Shown here piece after piece: positions 44,301 through 52,181 of a stretch of DNA of 64,000 nt. The DNA is taken from the NCBI RefSeq assembly GCF_008807375.1, contig NZ_CP043311.1:4444001-4508000 (forward strand). The letters run 5' to 3'. The translations under genes and the position numbers were made by a program. Within the stretch, counting starts at the first letter, position 1. Every line of letters starts with the position of its first letter. Under the pieces are notes generated by a model. It saw nothing but the letters and a program-made list of their open reading frames with translations. It searched no databases and was not told the origin of the DNA. The stretch is from Pseudomonas lalkuanensis (GTDB lineage Bacteria; Pseudomonadota; Gammaproteobacteria; Pseudomonadales; Pseudomonadaceae).

Positions 44301-47300
44301 CCTGGAAGACGGTTCCCCGGCCACCGGCACCATCACCGTCGCCTCGGTCAACGACGCGCCGGACACGAATGCGGCCAGCGGTTCCGGCAACGAAGACTCC
44401 GCCGGTATCCCGGTCAGCCTCAGCGGTTCCGATACGGACGGCACCGTCGCCAGCTTCGTGATCAAGTCGCTGCCGGCCAACGGCACCCTGCTGCTGAACG
44501 GCGTGGCGCTGAATATCGGCGACAACGTGCCGGCCAGTGGCAACGGCGCCAGTGTCACCTTCGTGCCGAACGCCAACTGGAATGGCAGCACCAGCTTCGA
44601 GTACGCCGCGGTGGATAACGATGGCCTGGAAGACGGTTCCCCGGCCACCGGCACCATCACCGTCGCCTCGGTCAACGACGCGCCGGACACGAATGCGGCC
44701 AGCGGTTCCGGCAACGAAGACTCCGCCGGTATCCCGGTCAGCCTCAGCGGTTCCGATACGGACGGCACCGTCGCCAGCTTCGTGATCAAGTCGCTGCCGG
44801 CCAACGGCACCCTGCTGCTGAACGGCGTGGCGCTGAATATCGGCGACAACGTGCCGGCCAGTGGCAACGGCGCCAGCCTCACCTTCGTGCCGAACGCCAA
44901 CTGGAATGGCAGCACCAGCTTCGACTACGCCGCAGTGGACAACCAGGGCCTGGAAGACGCCACGCCAGCCACCGGCACCATCACCGTCGCCTCGGTCAAC
45001 GACGCGCCGGACACGAATGCGGCCAGCGGTTCCGGCAACGAAGACTCCGCCGGTATCCCGGTCAGCCTCAGCGGTTCCGATACGGACGGCACCGTCGCCA
45101 GCTTCGTGATCAAGTCGCTGCCGGCCAACGGCACCCTGCTGCTGAACGGCGTGGCGCTGAATATCGGCGACAACGTGCCGGCCAGTGGCAACGGCGCCAG
45201 TGTCACCTTCGTGCCGAACGCCAACTGGAATGGCAGCACCAGCTTCGACTACGCCGCAGTGGATAACCAGGGGCTTGAAGACGGCACCCCGGCCACCGGC
45301 ACCATCACCGTCAACTCAGTCAACGATGCGCCGGAAACCAATACCACCAGTGCCACCGGCAACGAAGATTCCGCCGGTATCCCGGTCAGCCTCAGCGGCT
45401 CGGACTTCGACGGCACCGTCGCCAGCTTCGTGATCAAGACTCTGCCCACCGATGGCACCCTGATGTTCGACGGCGTGCCGCTTGCAATCGGCTCGGTCGT
45501 GCCAGCGAACAGCAACGGCGCCAGCCTCACCTTCGTGCCGAACGCCAACTGGAATGGCAGCACCAGCTTCGACTACGCCGCAGTGGATAACCAGGGGCTG
45601 GAAGACGGCACCCCGGCCACTGGCACCATCACCGTCGCCTCGGTCAACGATGCGCCGGAAACCCATGCGGCCAGCGGTTCCGGCAACGAAGACTCGGCCG
45701 GTATCCCAGTTGCGCTCAGCGGCTCGGACCTCGACGGCACCGTCGCCAGCTTCGTGATCAAGTCGCTGCCGGCCAACGGCATCCTGCAACTCAATGGCGT
45801 GACGCTGACTATTGGTGACAGCGTGCCGGCCAGTGGCAACGGCGCCAGTGTCACCTTCGTGCCGAACGCCAACTGGAATGGCAGCACCAGCTTCGAGTAC
45901 GCCGCGGTGGATAACGATGGCCTGGAAGACGGTTCCCCGGCCACCGGCACCATCACCGTCGCCTCGGTCAACGACGCGCCGGACACGAATGCGGCCAGCG
46001 GTTCCGGCAACGAAGACTCCGCCGGTATCCCGGTCAGCCTCAGCGGTTCCGATACGGACGGCACCGTCGCCAGCTTCGTGATCAAGTCGCTGCCGGCCAA
46101 CGGCACCCTGCTGCTGAACGGCGTGGCGCTGAATATCGGCGACAACGTGCCGGCCAGTGGCAACGGCGCCAGCCTCACCTTCGTGCCGAACGCCAACTGG
46201 AATGGCAGCACCAGCTTCGACTACGCCGCAGTGGACAACCAGGGCCTGGAAGACGCCACGCCAGCCACCGGCACCATCACCGTCGCCTCGGTCAACGACG
46301 CGCCGGACACGAATGCGGCCAGCGGTTCCGGCAACGAAGACTCCGCCGGTATCCCGGTCAGCCTCAGCGGCTCGGACTTCGACGGCACCGTCGCCAGCTT
46401 CGTGATCAAGTCGCTGCCGGCCAACGGTACCCTGCTGCTGAACGGTGTCGCCCTGGCCATCGGCTCCGTGGTGCCGGCCAGCGGCAACGGCGCCAGTGTC
46501 ACCTTCGTGCCGAACGCCAACTGGAACGGCAGCACCAGCTTCGACTACGCCGCAGTGGATAACCAGGGCCTGGAAGACGGTTCCCCGGCCACCGGCACCA
46601 TCACCGTTGCCTCGGTCAACGACGCGCCAGACACCCATGCGGCCAGTGGTTCGGGTGATGAAGACTCGGCCGGTATCCCGGTTGCCCTCAGCGGTTCCGA
46701 TGCGGACGGCACCATTGCCAGCTTCGTGATCAAGTCGCTGCCGGCCAACGGCATCCTGCAACTCAATGGCGTGACGCTGACTATTGGTGACAGCGTGCCG
46801 GCCAGTGGCAACGGCGCCAGTGTCACCTTCGTGCCGAACGCCAACTGGAATGGCACCACCAACTTCCAGTACGCCTCGGTGGATAACCAGGGGCTGGAAG
46901 ACGGCACCCCGGCCACTGGCACCATCACCGTTGCCCCGGTCAACGATGCGCCGGAAACCAACACTGCCAGCGCCTCCGGCAATGAAGACAGCCTGGTCGC
47001 CATCAGCCTGAGTGGCTCGGACATCGACGGTACGATCGCCAGCTTCAAGATCACCTCGATGCCGCAGCACGGCACCTTCTACAGCGACGCCGCCGGCACC
47101 ATCGCCATTACCGCGGCCAGCGTGATCACGGCCGTGAGCAATGGCGCGACCATCTACTTCCGCCCGGACAGCAACTGGAACGGCAACACCAACTTCCAGT
47201 ACAGCGCGGTGGACAACGCAGGCCTGCAGGATGCCACCCCGGCCCAGGGCACCATCACCGTCAACCCGGTGAACGATGCGCCGACCTCGGCCAACGGCGC

Positions 47301-49656
47301 CGCCAGCGTCAATGCCGGCAGCACCTACACCTTCAAGGTGTCGGATTTCAGCTTCAGCGACAGCATCGACGCTGCCACCGGCCAGACCCACAGCCTGCAG
47401 AGCGTGATCGTCAAGGCACTGCCGGGCAGCGGTACCCTGCTGCTCAACGGCGTGGCCATCAACGCCAACACGTCGGTAAGCGCCAGCGATATCGCCCAGG
47501 GCAAGCTGACCTACCAGCCGGGCGCTTCCGGCAATCAGACAACCTTCCAGTTCGCCATACAGGACAACGGCGGCACCGCCAACGGCGGGGTCAATACCTC
47601 GGGTAATCATGACTTCACGCTGAACATCGGCCGTGTCGAAGTCCCGACCAACCCGAACGGTGATAACGACATCATCGGTGGCGGTGGCGACGACGTGATC
47701 CTTGGCGATACCGGCGGCACTCTGACCACTACCCAGCCGGGGACCAGCTACAACGTAGCACTGATCGTCGATACCTCTGGCTCCATGGCCTACAGCCTGC
47801 AAGGACAAAGCGGCGTCAGCTACGCTGACTCCCGGATGAAGCTGGTCAAGGACGCCCTGCTGAACCTGGCCAACCAGCTGAAGAACCACGATGGGGATAT
47901 CAACATCACCCTGATCGGCTTCGCTGGCTCTGCTACTACCAAGATCACCATCACCGATCTCAGCGATAGCAATATCGAGCAACTGCTGGCCGCGATCGGC
48001 CGCAGCCAGAACGAGGGCCTGAGTGCCACTGGTAGCACCAACTACCAGGACGCCTTCGAGGAGGCCACAAGCTGGTTCAATGGTCAGCAAAACGGCTACG
48101 AGAACCTGACGCTGTTCCTCACCGACGGCGACCCCACCACCACCAATAGTGGCGCCAGTGACGACTACAGCGTACTCACTCAGTCAATCAACACCTTCCG
48201 GGACCTGAGCGACATCAGCACCGTACGCGCTATCGGAATCGGCCCGGGCGTCAACGAGAACTACCTGAAGTTCTTCGACGACACCAACGTGACCGGCACC
48301 AGCTCCCTGGACTTCGGTACCACGAGTACGACCATTGCCAACTTCAACAGCAATGGCGGCATCAACCGGCCCAGCAACTGGACCACTACCGGCCCCGGCA
48401 GCGTAAGCCGCAGCTATGACGACCAGTTGCAGATCACCGACGCCTACAACAACGGCGCCACCGCCACCACCAGCCCAGAGTTCAACGTCAGCGCCAACAA
48501 TGCCGGCAAGCTGACCTTCAGCTATCAGGGAACCGAGTTCAGCAGCGGCGACACCTTCACCTGGACTCTCTTGAAGAAAGTCACGGGAGCCAATGGCAGC
48601 ACGACCTGGGCAGTGGAGGACTCGGGCACCCGGACCACTGGCACCAGTGCGACCGTCGAATCCAAGGTACTGAACGACGGCACCTACAAGCTCGCATTCT
48701 CGCTGAACGATGGCAGCACCCACTGGCTCTGGGGAAGCGCCGACGCCATCGTTCGTATCGACAACATCGCCGTCACCAGCAAGAACACCGTTACCGGCCC
48801 CACCGGCCAAGTGGATATCGTTCAGCAGGCCGGCGACCTGACCAGTGCGCTCAATGGTGGCCACAGCAGTACCGATCCGGTCGCCGTGGGCCACGACACC
48901 ATCAGTGGCGGTGCCGGCGACGACATCATCTTCGGTGACGTCATCAACACAGATAACCTGCCCTGGGGTCTCAACGGTAACCCGGCCAAGCCGGCCGACC
49001 TGCCGGCAGGGTCGGGCATGAAGGCGCTGCAGAGTTTCCTTGAGCTGAAGAACGGCCACGTCGCTACCTCGGACGAGCTGTACAGCTACATCAAGAACAA
49101 CCACGCGACCTTCAACGTGGATGGCGATACCCGTGGCGGCAACGACCTGCTCCAGGGCGGTGACGGCAACGACATCCTCTATGGCCAGGGCGGCAATGAC
49201 CAGCTGATCGGCGGCAACGGCAATGACATCCTGTTTGGCGGCACCGGTACCGATACCCTGACCGGCGGCAAAGGCAGCGACACACTATGGGGTGGCAGCG
49301 GCAACGACACCTTCGTGTGGAAAGCCGGTGACTCCGGCGTCGTGGGCAGCCCCGATCAGGATGTGGTGAAGGACTTCAAGATGAGCGAGGGCGACAAGCT
49401 CAACTTGAGCGACCTGCTGCAAGGGGAAACCAGCAGCACCATCGACAACTTCCTCAAGCTGATCGTCGATAACGGCACCGGCAACGCCACCCTGCTGGTA
49501 AGCAAGGACGGCCATCTGAACGATGCCGGTGGTACCGCCGCCAGCCACGCCGATCTGTCCATCACCCTGGAGGGTGCGGCAGCCCAGCTCAGCGGACAGT
49601 CCATCAACTCCCTGATCGCGGGTGCCGACCCGACCATCAAGGTCGACCAGAACTGA
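38377..49656 (+). CDS. Giant Lap-type surface adhesin with vWA and RTX domains
   Basis: A 3,759-residue type I secreted adhesin. Residues 1-105 form the retention module (MSSVIAVVKSIVGQVFAMSPEG) that plugs the exporter. TAAG at residues 110-113 is the LapG cleavage motif; a Gly/Ala linker follows. Residues about 195-1235 hold eleven cadherin/VCBS-like repeats with NDAPV and TEDxPATGNVL signatures. Residues 1236-2855 are fifteen 108-residue units encoded by exact 324-bp tandem repeats; a divergent unit and a linker follow. A von Willebrand A domain begins near 3124 (MIDAS DTSGS at 3132-3136; LFLTDGD). The last part has RTX nonapeptides (GGDGNDILYGQGGNDQLIGG, about 3588-3650) and the VKDFKMSEGDKLNL type I secretion tail. 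An upstream ATG in frame is rejected because this one has AGGAGAG. It is LapA-like in function; the repeat sequence is not that of LapA itself. Confidence 0.95.
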   Translation: MSSVIAVVKSIVGQVFAMSPEGFQRLLVEGDRLFKGDQLQTGLEGMVTLELADGSTVDLGRDSQWSESQVVASAETQTSQPAAPTPADDVAQLQKAIEAGVDPTQALEATAAGPSAGGAGGGAAGGGHSFVMLDATAGQVDPTIGFATSNAPLATEALVEEDATPDTEATLPADTGLPDDTVPVPDIPNSSPQGQDTSITTDEDIPVQGQLGATDPDGDPLSYTPGDAPRNGTVVINPDGSYTYTPNPNYNGNDSFTVIVGDGKGGSDTITVTIGVNPVNDAPVAANDGPVQVTEDSPATGNVLTNDSDTDGDALTVTQFTVGGSTYTAGQTATLGGVGTLVINSDGSYTFTPAPNYTGPVPTATYTVTDGTATDTGALTFADVTPVDDASVLTADSNTVAEDTPATGNVLSNDSDVDNSLSVSSFTIAGVTGSFTAGQTATIAGVGTLTIATNGDYSFIPDANWNGTVPQVSYTTNTGSSSVLNISVTPVNDAPVAANDGPVQVTEDSPATGNVLTNDSDTDGDSLTVTQFTVGETTYIAGKAAILEGVGTLVINSDGSYIFTPAPNYTGPVPTATYTVTDGTATDTGELSFGAINPVNDAPVAINDGPLPVTEDTPATGNVLTNDSDADGDALTVTGFSVDGSNYLAGQTATLAGIGTLVINSNGSFTFTPAPNYNGPVPTTTYTVSDGTTTDTAELSFGNVTPVDDASVLVADTKTVTEDNPATGNVLGNDSDVDTSLSVASFSVAGVTGSFSAGQTATIAGVGTLTLGSNGDYTFTPEANWNGSVPQVTYVTNTGSSATLDITVTPANDAPESNAASGSGNEDAEGIPVELSGSDIDGNVDHFVIKTLPTDGTLMFDGVPLAIGSVVPANSNGASLTFVPNANWNGSTTFQYATVDNDGLEDASPATGTINVTPVDDASVLAPDTKTVAEDTPATGNVLGNDSDVDNTLTVASFSINGVPGSFTAGQTATLANVGTFSLGSNGDYTFTPAANWNGSVPQVTYTTNTGSSATLDITVTPENDAPIASNDGPVPVIEDIAAVGNVLTNDSDVDNDTLTVTQFEVGGSTYTAGQTATLAGVGTLVINSNGSFTFTPALNYNGPVPTATYTVSDGTTTDTAELSFGNVAPVNDASVLVADTKTVAEDNPATGNVLGNDSDVDNVLTVSSFSISGVPGTFTAGSSAVIAGVGTLSIVANGNYTFTPDANWNGSVPQVTYVTNTGSSSTLDITVTPENDAPETNAASGSGDEDAEGIPVELSGSDFDGTVASFVIKTLPTDGTLMFDGVPLAIGSVVPANSNGASLTFVPNANWNGSTSFDYAAVDNQGLEDGTPATGTITVASVNDAPETHAASGSGNEDSAGIPVALSGSDLDGTVASFVIKSLPANGILQLNGVTLTIGDSVPATGNGASVTFVPNANWNGSTSFDYAAVDNQGLEDASPATGTITVASVNDAPDTHAASGSGDEDAQGIPVSLSGSDLDGTVASFVIKSLPANGILQLNGVTLTIGDSVPASGNGASVTFVPNANWNGSTSFEYAAVDNDGLEDGSPATGTITVASVNDAPDTNAASGSGNEDSAGIPVSLSGSDTDGTVASFVIKSLPANGTLLLNGVALNIGDNVPASGNGASVTFVPNANWNGSTSFEYAAVDNDGLEDGSPATGTITVASVNDAPDTNAASGSGNEDSAGIPVSLSGSDTDGTVASFVIKSLPANGTLLLNGVALNIGDNVPASGNGASLTFVPNANWNGSTSFDYAAVDNQGLEDGTPATGTITVASVNDAPETHAASGSGNEDSAGIPVALSGSDLDGTVASFVIKSLPANGILQLNGVTLTIGDSVPATGNGASVTFVPNANWNGSTSFDYAAVDNQGLEDASPATGTITVASVNDAPDTHAASGSGDEDAQGIPVSLSGSDLDGTVASFVIKSLPANGILQLNGVTLTIGDSVPASGNGASVTFVPNANWNGSTSFEYAAVDNDGLEDGSPATGTITVASVNDAPDTNAASGSGNEDSAGIPVSLSGSDTDGTVASFVIKSLPANGTLLLNGVALNIGDNVPASGNGASVTFVPNANWNGSTSFEYAAVDNDGLEDGSPATGTITVASVNDAPDTNAASGSGNEDSAGIPVSLSGSDTDGTVASFVIKSLPANGTLLLNGVALNIGDNVPASGNGASLTFVPNANWNGSTSFDYAAVDNQGLEDATPATGTITVASVNDAPDTNAASGSGNEDSAGIPVSLSGSDTDGTVASFVIKSLPANGTLLLNGVALNIGDNVPASGNGASVTFVPNANWNGSTSFDYAAVDNQGLEDGTPATGTITVNSVNDAPETNTTSATGNEDSAGIPVSLSGSDFDGTVASFVIKTLPTDGTLMFDGVPLAIGSVVPANSNGASLTFVPNANWNGSTSFDYAAVDNQGLEDGTPATGTITVASVNDAPETHAASGSGNEDSAGIPVALSGSDLDGTVASFVIKSLPANGILQLNGVTLTIGDSVPASGNGASVTFVPNANWNGSTSFEYAAVDNDGLEDGSPATGTITVASVNDAPDTNAASGSGNEDSAGIPVSLSGSDTDGTVASFVIKSLPANGTLLLNGVALNIGDNVPASGNGASLTFVPNANWNGSTSFDYAAVDNQGLEDATPATGTITVASVNDAPDTNAASGSGNEDSAGIPVSLSGSDFDGTVASFVIKSLPANGTLLLNGVALAIGSVVPASGNGASVTFVPNANWNGSTSFDYAAVDNQGLEDGSPATGTITVASVNDAPDTHAASGSGDEDSAGIPVALSGSDADGTIASFVIKSLPANGILQLNGVTLTIGDSVPASGNGASVTFVPNANWNGTTNFQYASVDNQGLEDGTPATGTITVAPVNDAPETNTASASGNEDSLVAISLSGSDIDGTIASFKITSMPQHGTFYSDAAGTIAITAASVITAVSNGATIYFRPDSNWNGNTNFQYSAVDNAGLQDATPAQGTITVNPVNDAPTSANGAASVNAGSTYTFKVSDFSFSDSIDAATGQTHSLQSVIVKALPGSGTLLLNGVAINANTSVSASDIAQGKLTYQPGASGNQTTFQFAIQDNGGTANGGVNTSGNHDFTLNIGRVEVPTNPNGDNDIIGGGGDDVILGDTGGTLTTTQPGTSYNVALIVDTSGSMAYSLQGQSGVSYADSRMKLVKDALLNLANQLKNHDGDINITLIGFAGSATTKITITDLSDSNIEQLLAAIGRSQNEGLSATGSTNYQDAFEEATSWFNGQQNGYENLTLFLTDGDPTTTNSGASDDYSVLTQSINTFRDLSDISTVRAIGIGPGVNENYLKFFDDTNVTGTSSLDFGTTSTTIANFNSNGGINRPSNWTTTGPGSVSRSYDDQLQITDAYNNGATATTSPEFNVSANNAGKLTFSYQGTEFSSGDTFTWTLLKKVTGANGSTTWAVEDSGTRTTGTSATVESKVLNDGTYKLAFSLNDGSTHWLWGSADAIVRIDNIAVTSKNTVTGPTGQVDIVQQAGDLTSALNGGHSSTDPVAVGHDTISGGAGDDIIFGDVINTDNLPWGLNGNPAKPADLPAGSGMKALQSFLELKNGHVATSDELYSYIKNNHATFNVDGDTRGGNDLLQGGDGNDILYGQGGNDQLIGGNGNDILFGGTGTDTLTGGKGSDTLWGGSGNDTFVWKAGDSGVVGSPDQDVVKDFKMSEGDKLNLSDLLQGETSSTIDNFLKLIVDNGTGNATLLVSKDGHLNDAGGTAASHADLSITLEGAAAQLSGQSINSLIAGADPTIKVDQN
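38704..38715 (+). other. LapG cleavage motif TAAG in the adhesin
   Basis: The codons encode Thr-Ala-Ala-Gly (residues 110-113). LapG of P. fluorescens cuts between the two alanines of the same motif at nearly the same distance from the LapA N terminus. The presence of lapG and lapD in this locus supports use of this site. Confidence 0.85.
42082..46941 (+). repeat. Tandem array of fifteen 324-bp units inside the adhesin gene
   Basis: The word AACGA(T/C)GCGCC (NDAP) recurs in phase every 324 bases from 42082 to 46942, giving fifteen units with no length variation. Units fall into a few sub-types by sequence. The block of four units at 42406-43701 is followed by an almost identical block at 43702-44997. 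The array will recombine readily and is prone to mis-assembly from short reads. Confidence 0.95.
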
Positions 49657-49742
49657 TGTTTCACCGTCCGCGACCACTCCGGTGGTTGCGGACGGGAGGC
49701 ATCTGCCCTCATGCTCGCGGCAGTCCTCAAGGGAGACTCGCC

Positions 49743-50093
49743 ATGCTCTATATCCAGCGCGATGAAGACGGAAACCTGATTCGCGTCGAAGCAGCCGAAT
49801 TCGACCAAATGACCGGCACACTGCCGGCTGACGACCAGGAAATTCAGGGCTGGTACGCCAACCTGGCGATGCAGAGCAGCCTGCTGCAATTGAAACAGAG
49901 CGACCTGGACATGATCCGGGTACTCGACGACCTGATCACGGTGCTGATGACCAAGGGTCTGATCCGCATCACCGACCTGCCGCCAGCGGCCCAATCCAAG
50001 CTGCTCAGCCGGAACCAGGCGCGGGAAGCCCTGGGTGGCATCTCGCGGTTGATCGTCGAAGAGGAAGAAGAAGCGGGATCAGGGCTCATCTGA
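49743..50093 (+). CDS. Small conserved protein following the adhesin
   Basis: A 116-residue cytosolic-looking protein, acidic overall, with no signal peptide or membrane helix. It begins MLYIQRDEDGNLIRVEAAEF and ends in a stretch EEEEEAGS. The middle (LAMQSSLLQLKQSDLDMIRVLDDLITVLMTKGLIRITDLPP) looks like a helical bundle. Similar small proteins occur beside Lap/Bap adhesin genes and are often misnamed tryptophan synthase beta-like in databases (from memory). It starts 86 bases after the adhesin stop with AAGGGAG before the ATG, so co-expression is likely. A role in adhesin handling or export is only guessed. Confidence 0.8.
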   Translation: MLYIQRDEDGNLIRVEAAEFDQMTGTLPADDQEIQGWYANLAMQSSLLQLKQSDLDMIRVLDDLITVLMTKGLIRITDLPPAAQSKLLSRNQAREALGGISRLIVEEEEEAGSGLI

Positions 50094-50120
50094 ACCAGCC
50101 GGAGCCTTTGCTCGCTGTGT

Positions 50121-50213
50121 GTGGGAGCGAATTCATTCGCGAATTTCCCGCAATCCCCAGCAGGCATCGCAGGGCAGGCCTTCGACCTGCTTCGTGAATG
50201 AATTCGCTCCTAC
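50121..50213. repeat. Paired REP (BIME-like) element downstream of lapD
   Basis: GGGAGCGAATTCATTCGCGA at 50123-50142 faces a slightly altered inverted copy (TTCGTGAATGAATTCGCTCC) at 50191-50210. It fills the gap between the convergent 116-residue gene and lapD, whose stop is 10 bases away. Confidence 0.85.
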
Positions 50214-50223
50214 AGCCCATCGA

Positions 50224-52173
50224 TCAGCGCCAGGGCGCCGGCGCACCAAACAGCTGGCCCTGAACGCCCCGGATGCCCATCCCCTGCAGCACGAGCAGTT
50301 CACCTTCGGTTTCCACGCGCTCGGCGATCAGCGGCAGGTCGATGCTGTGGGCGGCACGTTGCATGGCTTCGATGAACAGGCGCTTGTCGGCTTCCAGGTC
50401 GATGGCGCGGATATAGCTACCGTCCACCTTCAGGTAGGCCAGGCCCAGGCGGGCCAGGTTGCCAATCATGCTGAAGCGGCCACCGAAGTGCTGAAGGCTG
50501 AGGCTGAAACCCAGGTCTCGCAGACGACGGGTGAGTTGCTCCAGCACGGCCTGCTCCGGCAGTTGATCCTCTTCCAGCTCCAGCACCAGTCGCGGCCCCA
50601 GTTGGGAGTGCTTGCGGAGCAGCTCGAAGGCTTTCTCCAACGCCCGGGGCTCGCGCAACAGCGCACCGGAGAGGTTGAGTGCCAGGGTTTCGCCGTGGCC
50701 GGCCATCTGCTGCAGGACCAACTCCAGCATCAGCAGGTCGAGACGCGCCATCCAGCCAAAGCGCTGCAGCCAGGGCAGGAAGCGACCGGCCGGTATGTTC
50801 TCGCCACGCTCGTCGCGCAAGCGCGACAGCACCTTGTAGTGCAGCACCCGCGAACGATCACGACTATCCACCACCGGCTGGAAATAGAGCTGCAACTGAC
50901 GCTGGCCAAGTGCCCGATCCAGCAGTTGATGCCAGGCATGGCGCTCGTCGCCCACGCTGGGCGCATCACCCTGGGTCAGGCTGGCCCAGGTCCGCTCCGC
51001 CTGGCTTTCCGCCTTGGCCAGGGCCTCGTCGGCCAGACGCAACAGGTCGGCGAGCGCTTCGCCCGGACTGAACGGCACCAGCCCCATATGGGCCACCGGC
51101 AACGCATCGGCGGCCCCCGTGGTCACCAGGTTCGCCAGGCCGGCATCCAGACGCTGGGCCAACAGCTCGGCCTCTTCGGCCACCAGGCCGGGTATCAGCA
51201 GGGCGAAGTCGCCACCCCGGCTGCGTGCCACCAACTGGCCCGCGCCCTGCCCCGCCACCACCTGCCGGAGCAACTCGGCCACCGCCACCAACAACTGGTC
51301 GGTGCGTTGGCCACCCAGGCGCTGGTTGAGTCCGGCGAGGTCGTGCAGGCGCAGCAGGAACAGGTAACCGGCACTGGCATGGTCCTCGGCGCTGAGGCGC
51401 GCCTGCAGCTGCATTTCGAAGTAGCGGCGGTTGGCCAGCCCGGTCAGGCTGTCCTTGTAGGCTTCGTCGCGCAGCCGTTCGCTGCGCTCGGCCTGTTCCT
51501 GGAACAGCGCCTTGAGCTTCTCCACCATCTGGTTCATCGCCTGCACCACACGGCGCAGCTCAGGGGTACGCGGCAATTCCGGCAGGCTGAGGAACTCACG
51601 ACGGGCGATGGCGTGGGACTGCTCCACCATGTAATCCAGGGGCCTCAGCTGACGTCGCAACAGGAAGGCGCCGAGGCCGGCGCTGACCAGGCCACAGGCC
51701 AGCAGCCAGCCAAGGCTGCCCAGTGCGCTCTGCCAGAGCCGGGCAAGCGCGAACAGCGGATGGCTCTTCACCTCCACCCGCGCCGCCTGCTGCCAGCCAC
51801 GGCTGACGATGGCGTCGCCGCCGACCGATTGCAGGCCGATCAGGCTGACGAACCACTGCGGCACCTGGGCGCCAGCCGCGTCGGGTACGCCGGTGCGCTC
51901 TACCAGCACTTGGCCGCTGGCAAGGTCGATGACCCGGATGCTCTCGTAATAGCCGCTGTCGAAGATGGAGCTGACCATCAGCTCGACCATCGCCGGATCG
52001 TCGATATGCGGGGTCAGCGACAGGCCGAGGGCGGTCGCCGCGTCCTGGGCGTGGGAGCGCAGCTGATTGACGTACTGCTCGCGCGAACTCTCCAGGCCGA
52101 CCGTGAAACTGCCGCTGAAGGCGACCACCAGGAACAGGCAGATGGCGATCAACAACTGTTTGAACAGAGACAT
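50224..52173 (-). CDS. lapD: c-di-GMP receptor LapD
   Basis: A 649-residue inner-membrane protein that senses cytosolic c-di-GMP and sequesters the protease LapG in the periplasm. There is a membrane helix (about 7-26), a periplasmic LapD/MoxY-type domain (30-150), a second helix (about 155-175), HAMP, then GGDEF and EAL domains. Both enzymatic motifs are degenerate: the GGDEF site reads RGGDF, and the EAL site reads KVLSRL. The EAL domain still looks able to bind c-di-GMP (LYFQPVVDS, LNLSGAL, KVDGSYIR). This is as expected for an inside-out receptor. It starts 8 bases after the lapG stop, in one operon. Confidence 0.95.
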   Translation of the reverse strand: MSLFKQLLIAICLFLVVAFSGSFTVGLESSREQYVNQLRSHAQDAATALGLSLTPHIDDPAMVELMVSSIFDSGYYESIRVIDLASGQVLVERTGVPDAAGAQVPQWFVSLIGLQSVGGDAIVSRGWQQAARVEVKSHPLFALARLWQSALGSLGWLLACGLVSAGLGAFLLRRQLRPLDYMVEQSHAIARREFLSLPELPRTPELRRVVQAMNQMVEKLKALFQEQAERSERLRDEAYKDSLTGLANRRYFEMQLQARLSAEDHASAGYLFLLRLHDLAGLNQRLGGQRTDQLLVAVAELLRQVVAGQGAGQLVARSRGGDFALLIPGLVAEEAELLAQRLDAGLANLVTTGAADALPVAHMGLVPFSPGEALADLLRLADEALAKAESQAERTWASLTQGDAPSVGDERHAWHQLLDRALGQRQLQLYFQPVVDSRDRSRVLHYKVLSRLRDERGENIPAGRFLPWLQRFGWMARLDLLMLELVLQQMAGHGETLALNLSGALLREPRALEKAFELLRKHSQLGPRLVLELEEDQLPEQAVLEQLTRRLRDLGFSLSLQHFGGRFSMIGNLARLGLAYLKVDGSYIRAIDLEADKRLFIEAMQRAAHSIDLPLIAERVETEGELLVLQGMGIRGVQGQLFGAPAPWR

Positions 52174-52181
52174 CTCGACTC

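Noticed and set aside
42082..46941. Could the regular 324-bp array be a CRISPR or other noncoding array?
   Set aside because: The units are far too long, lack repeat-spacer alternation, and remain in one open reading frame with conserved NDAP and NANWNG protein motifs.
45316..48090. A 924-codon open frame antisense to the adhesin, plus a similar 719-codon one at 42010-44169
   Set aside because: They are shadows of the repeated, high-GC adhesin reading frame: they repeat with the same 324-bp period, lack ribosome-binding sites and show no recognisable fold.
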